This document shows positions 10,912 to 11,449 of a DNA stretch of 11,449 bases, piece by piece (the stretch's first letter is position 1; the number at the start of each line of letters is the position of its first letter). Under the pieces are notes generated by a model that worked only from the letters and a program-made list of their open reading frames with translations, made no database searches and was not told where the DNA came from. This DNA comes from Baffinella frigidus. Its lineage: Eukaryota > Cryptophyceae > Cryptomonadales > Baffinellaceae. The DNA is taken from NCBI GenBank assembly GCA_026770585.1, contig MU646635.1:298533-309981 (forward strand), written 5' to 3'. Both the position numbers and the translations under genes were made by a program.

Positions 10912-11185
10912 CCACACAGCGGACTTCGAAGGGGTTTTGACTAACCCCTAAGCGATGAGACCTAAGACCCTACGGTAGGTAACTAATAGGGGTATAGGGG
11001 GGTTCCTACGGACAAGGTAACGCCCAGTGATGGCCAGCAGAGTCGCGAAGCGAGTGAATCCGACACTTAGGTAGGTCCGGTTGTACATTTAGTATCGTAG
11101 AGTCTAAGAAGCACTTAGTTCGAGCCCTCTCTGCACGCCTTACGTTTATGGTCCGACGTCATAAGCTCAATGAAAGTCTCTTCTT
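10912..11185 (+). mobile_element. Chimeric element: family 1 left part fused to repeat E
   Basis: 10912-11022 is the left ~110 bp of family 1 (CCACACAGCGGACTTCGAAG to GGACAAGGTAACG). 11025-11185 is repeat E copy 2, ending AAAGTCTCTTCTT. The unit is flanked precisely by CCCAGGGCTAGTGG on both sides, which implies that both parts moved as one insertion. A 14-bp duplication and a TTCTT-type 3' end are more typical of retroposition (SINE-like) than of a MITE. In E copy 2, GGCCAGCAGAG (11032-11042) can pair with CTCTGCACGCC (11129-11139). Confidence 0.7.
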
Positions 11186-11199
11186 CCCAGGGCTAGTGG
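11186..11199 (+). repeat. 14-bp target-site duplication, right copy
   Basis: CCCAGGGCTAGTGG, immediately after TCTCTTCTT of repeat E. Confidence 0.85.
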
Positions 11200-11210
11200 T
11201 CAGTGGTGAG

Positions 11211-11358
11211 TCTCATATCGGAAGATAACTGAATCAGTTCCTTTTCAATAGGAGGTTGAATAGGAGAAATTAGTCAGGGCATAGTAAATTTGATTAGGCC
11301 TCCTAATTAAATGAAAACGCTAATTAGGGAACTGATTCAGTCATCTTTCGAGATGAAG
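11211..11358. mobile_element. 148-bp inverted-repeat element (family 3)
   Basis: The 31-bp termini (TCTCATATCGGAAGATAACT...CAGTTCC at 11211-11241, and GGAACTGATTCAG...CGAGATGAAG at 11328-11358) are inverted repeats with about five mismatches. The inner 15 bp are identical. An inner hairpin CCTAATTA/TAATTAGG lies at 11302-11328. The interior is AT-rich with no ORF; MITE-like. Confidence 0.7.
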
Positions 11359-11402
11359 TCTGCGCCGAGGGGGGGAAGTGCTGCTCTGGGAATCTCCGCA
11401 CA

Positions 11403-11449
11403 ACTAAACCCTAACCCGTACACCCCACAAGCATGTGAGGAGGAGGGGG
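11403..11449 (-). repeat. Short C-rich telomere-like motif at right edge
   Basis: AACTAAACCCTAACCCGTAC on plus, suggesting the telomere-like pattern continues beyond the window. Confidence 0.6.

Noticed and set aside
1-11449. CRISPR array, bacterial operon or phage module
   Set aside because: No regularly spaced identical repeats with unique spacers, no dense one-strand gene order, and strong telomere-type repeats instead.

Overview
This looks like accessory, probably subtelomeric, nuclear DNA from a eukaryote. The main evidence is hundreds of bases of exact and degenerate TTTAGGG (plant/algal-type telomere unit), found in both orientations and broken up by unique islands. There are also long CT microsatellites, short inverted-repeat elements and ORF islands that begin or end at GT/AG splice signals. 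There is no bacterial operon, Shine-Dalgarno pattern, rRNA, tRNA or CRISPR array. A green alga or another alga with a TTTAGGG telomere is my best guess; the species cannot be read from the sequence. No protein could be assigned to a named family, so no gene symbols are given.

Layout. 1-1141: three minus-strand exon-like islands with compatible splice phases, separated by telomere-like repeats that act as candidate introns. 1312-1750: a broken copy of a 163-bp inverted-repeat element (family 1) and a mostly featureless stretch. 1866-3750: many diverged copies of the same minus-strand coding modules ('EFExQRM', 'IEEVRAS', 'ISEEVR'), interrupted by a different 162-bp inverted-repeat element. 3889-4640: C-rich telomere-like DNA, CT microsatellites and a duplicated 24/30-nt mini-exon. 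4654-5711: a GC-rich island with a candidate spliced minus-strand gene. 5957-6781: a candidate plus-strand terminal exon, dispersed repeat E and a small ORF. 7088-7262: (CT)n. 7479-7641: the intact family 1 element. 7681-9128: exon-like islands and diverged tandem repeats. 9265-10342: a candidate plus-strand gene for a single-pass membrane protein whose tail exon is tandemly copied, again between telomere-like blocks. 10583-11358: nested mobile-element copies, including a chimera flanked by a 14-bp target-site duplication.

Unifying inference. In several places short islands that read as normal protein are bounded by AG and GT, and their reading phases match across gaps made of telomere-like repeats. 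Whether these are expressed genes with introns swollen by telomeric DNA, or an array of decaying gene copies at a chromosome end, cannot be settled here. Exon coordinates below are hand-drawn hypotheses. The inverted repeats, tandem repeats and direct repeats were read directly from the sequence.
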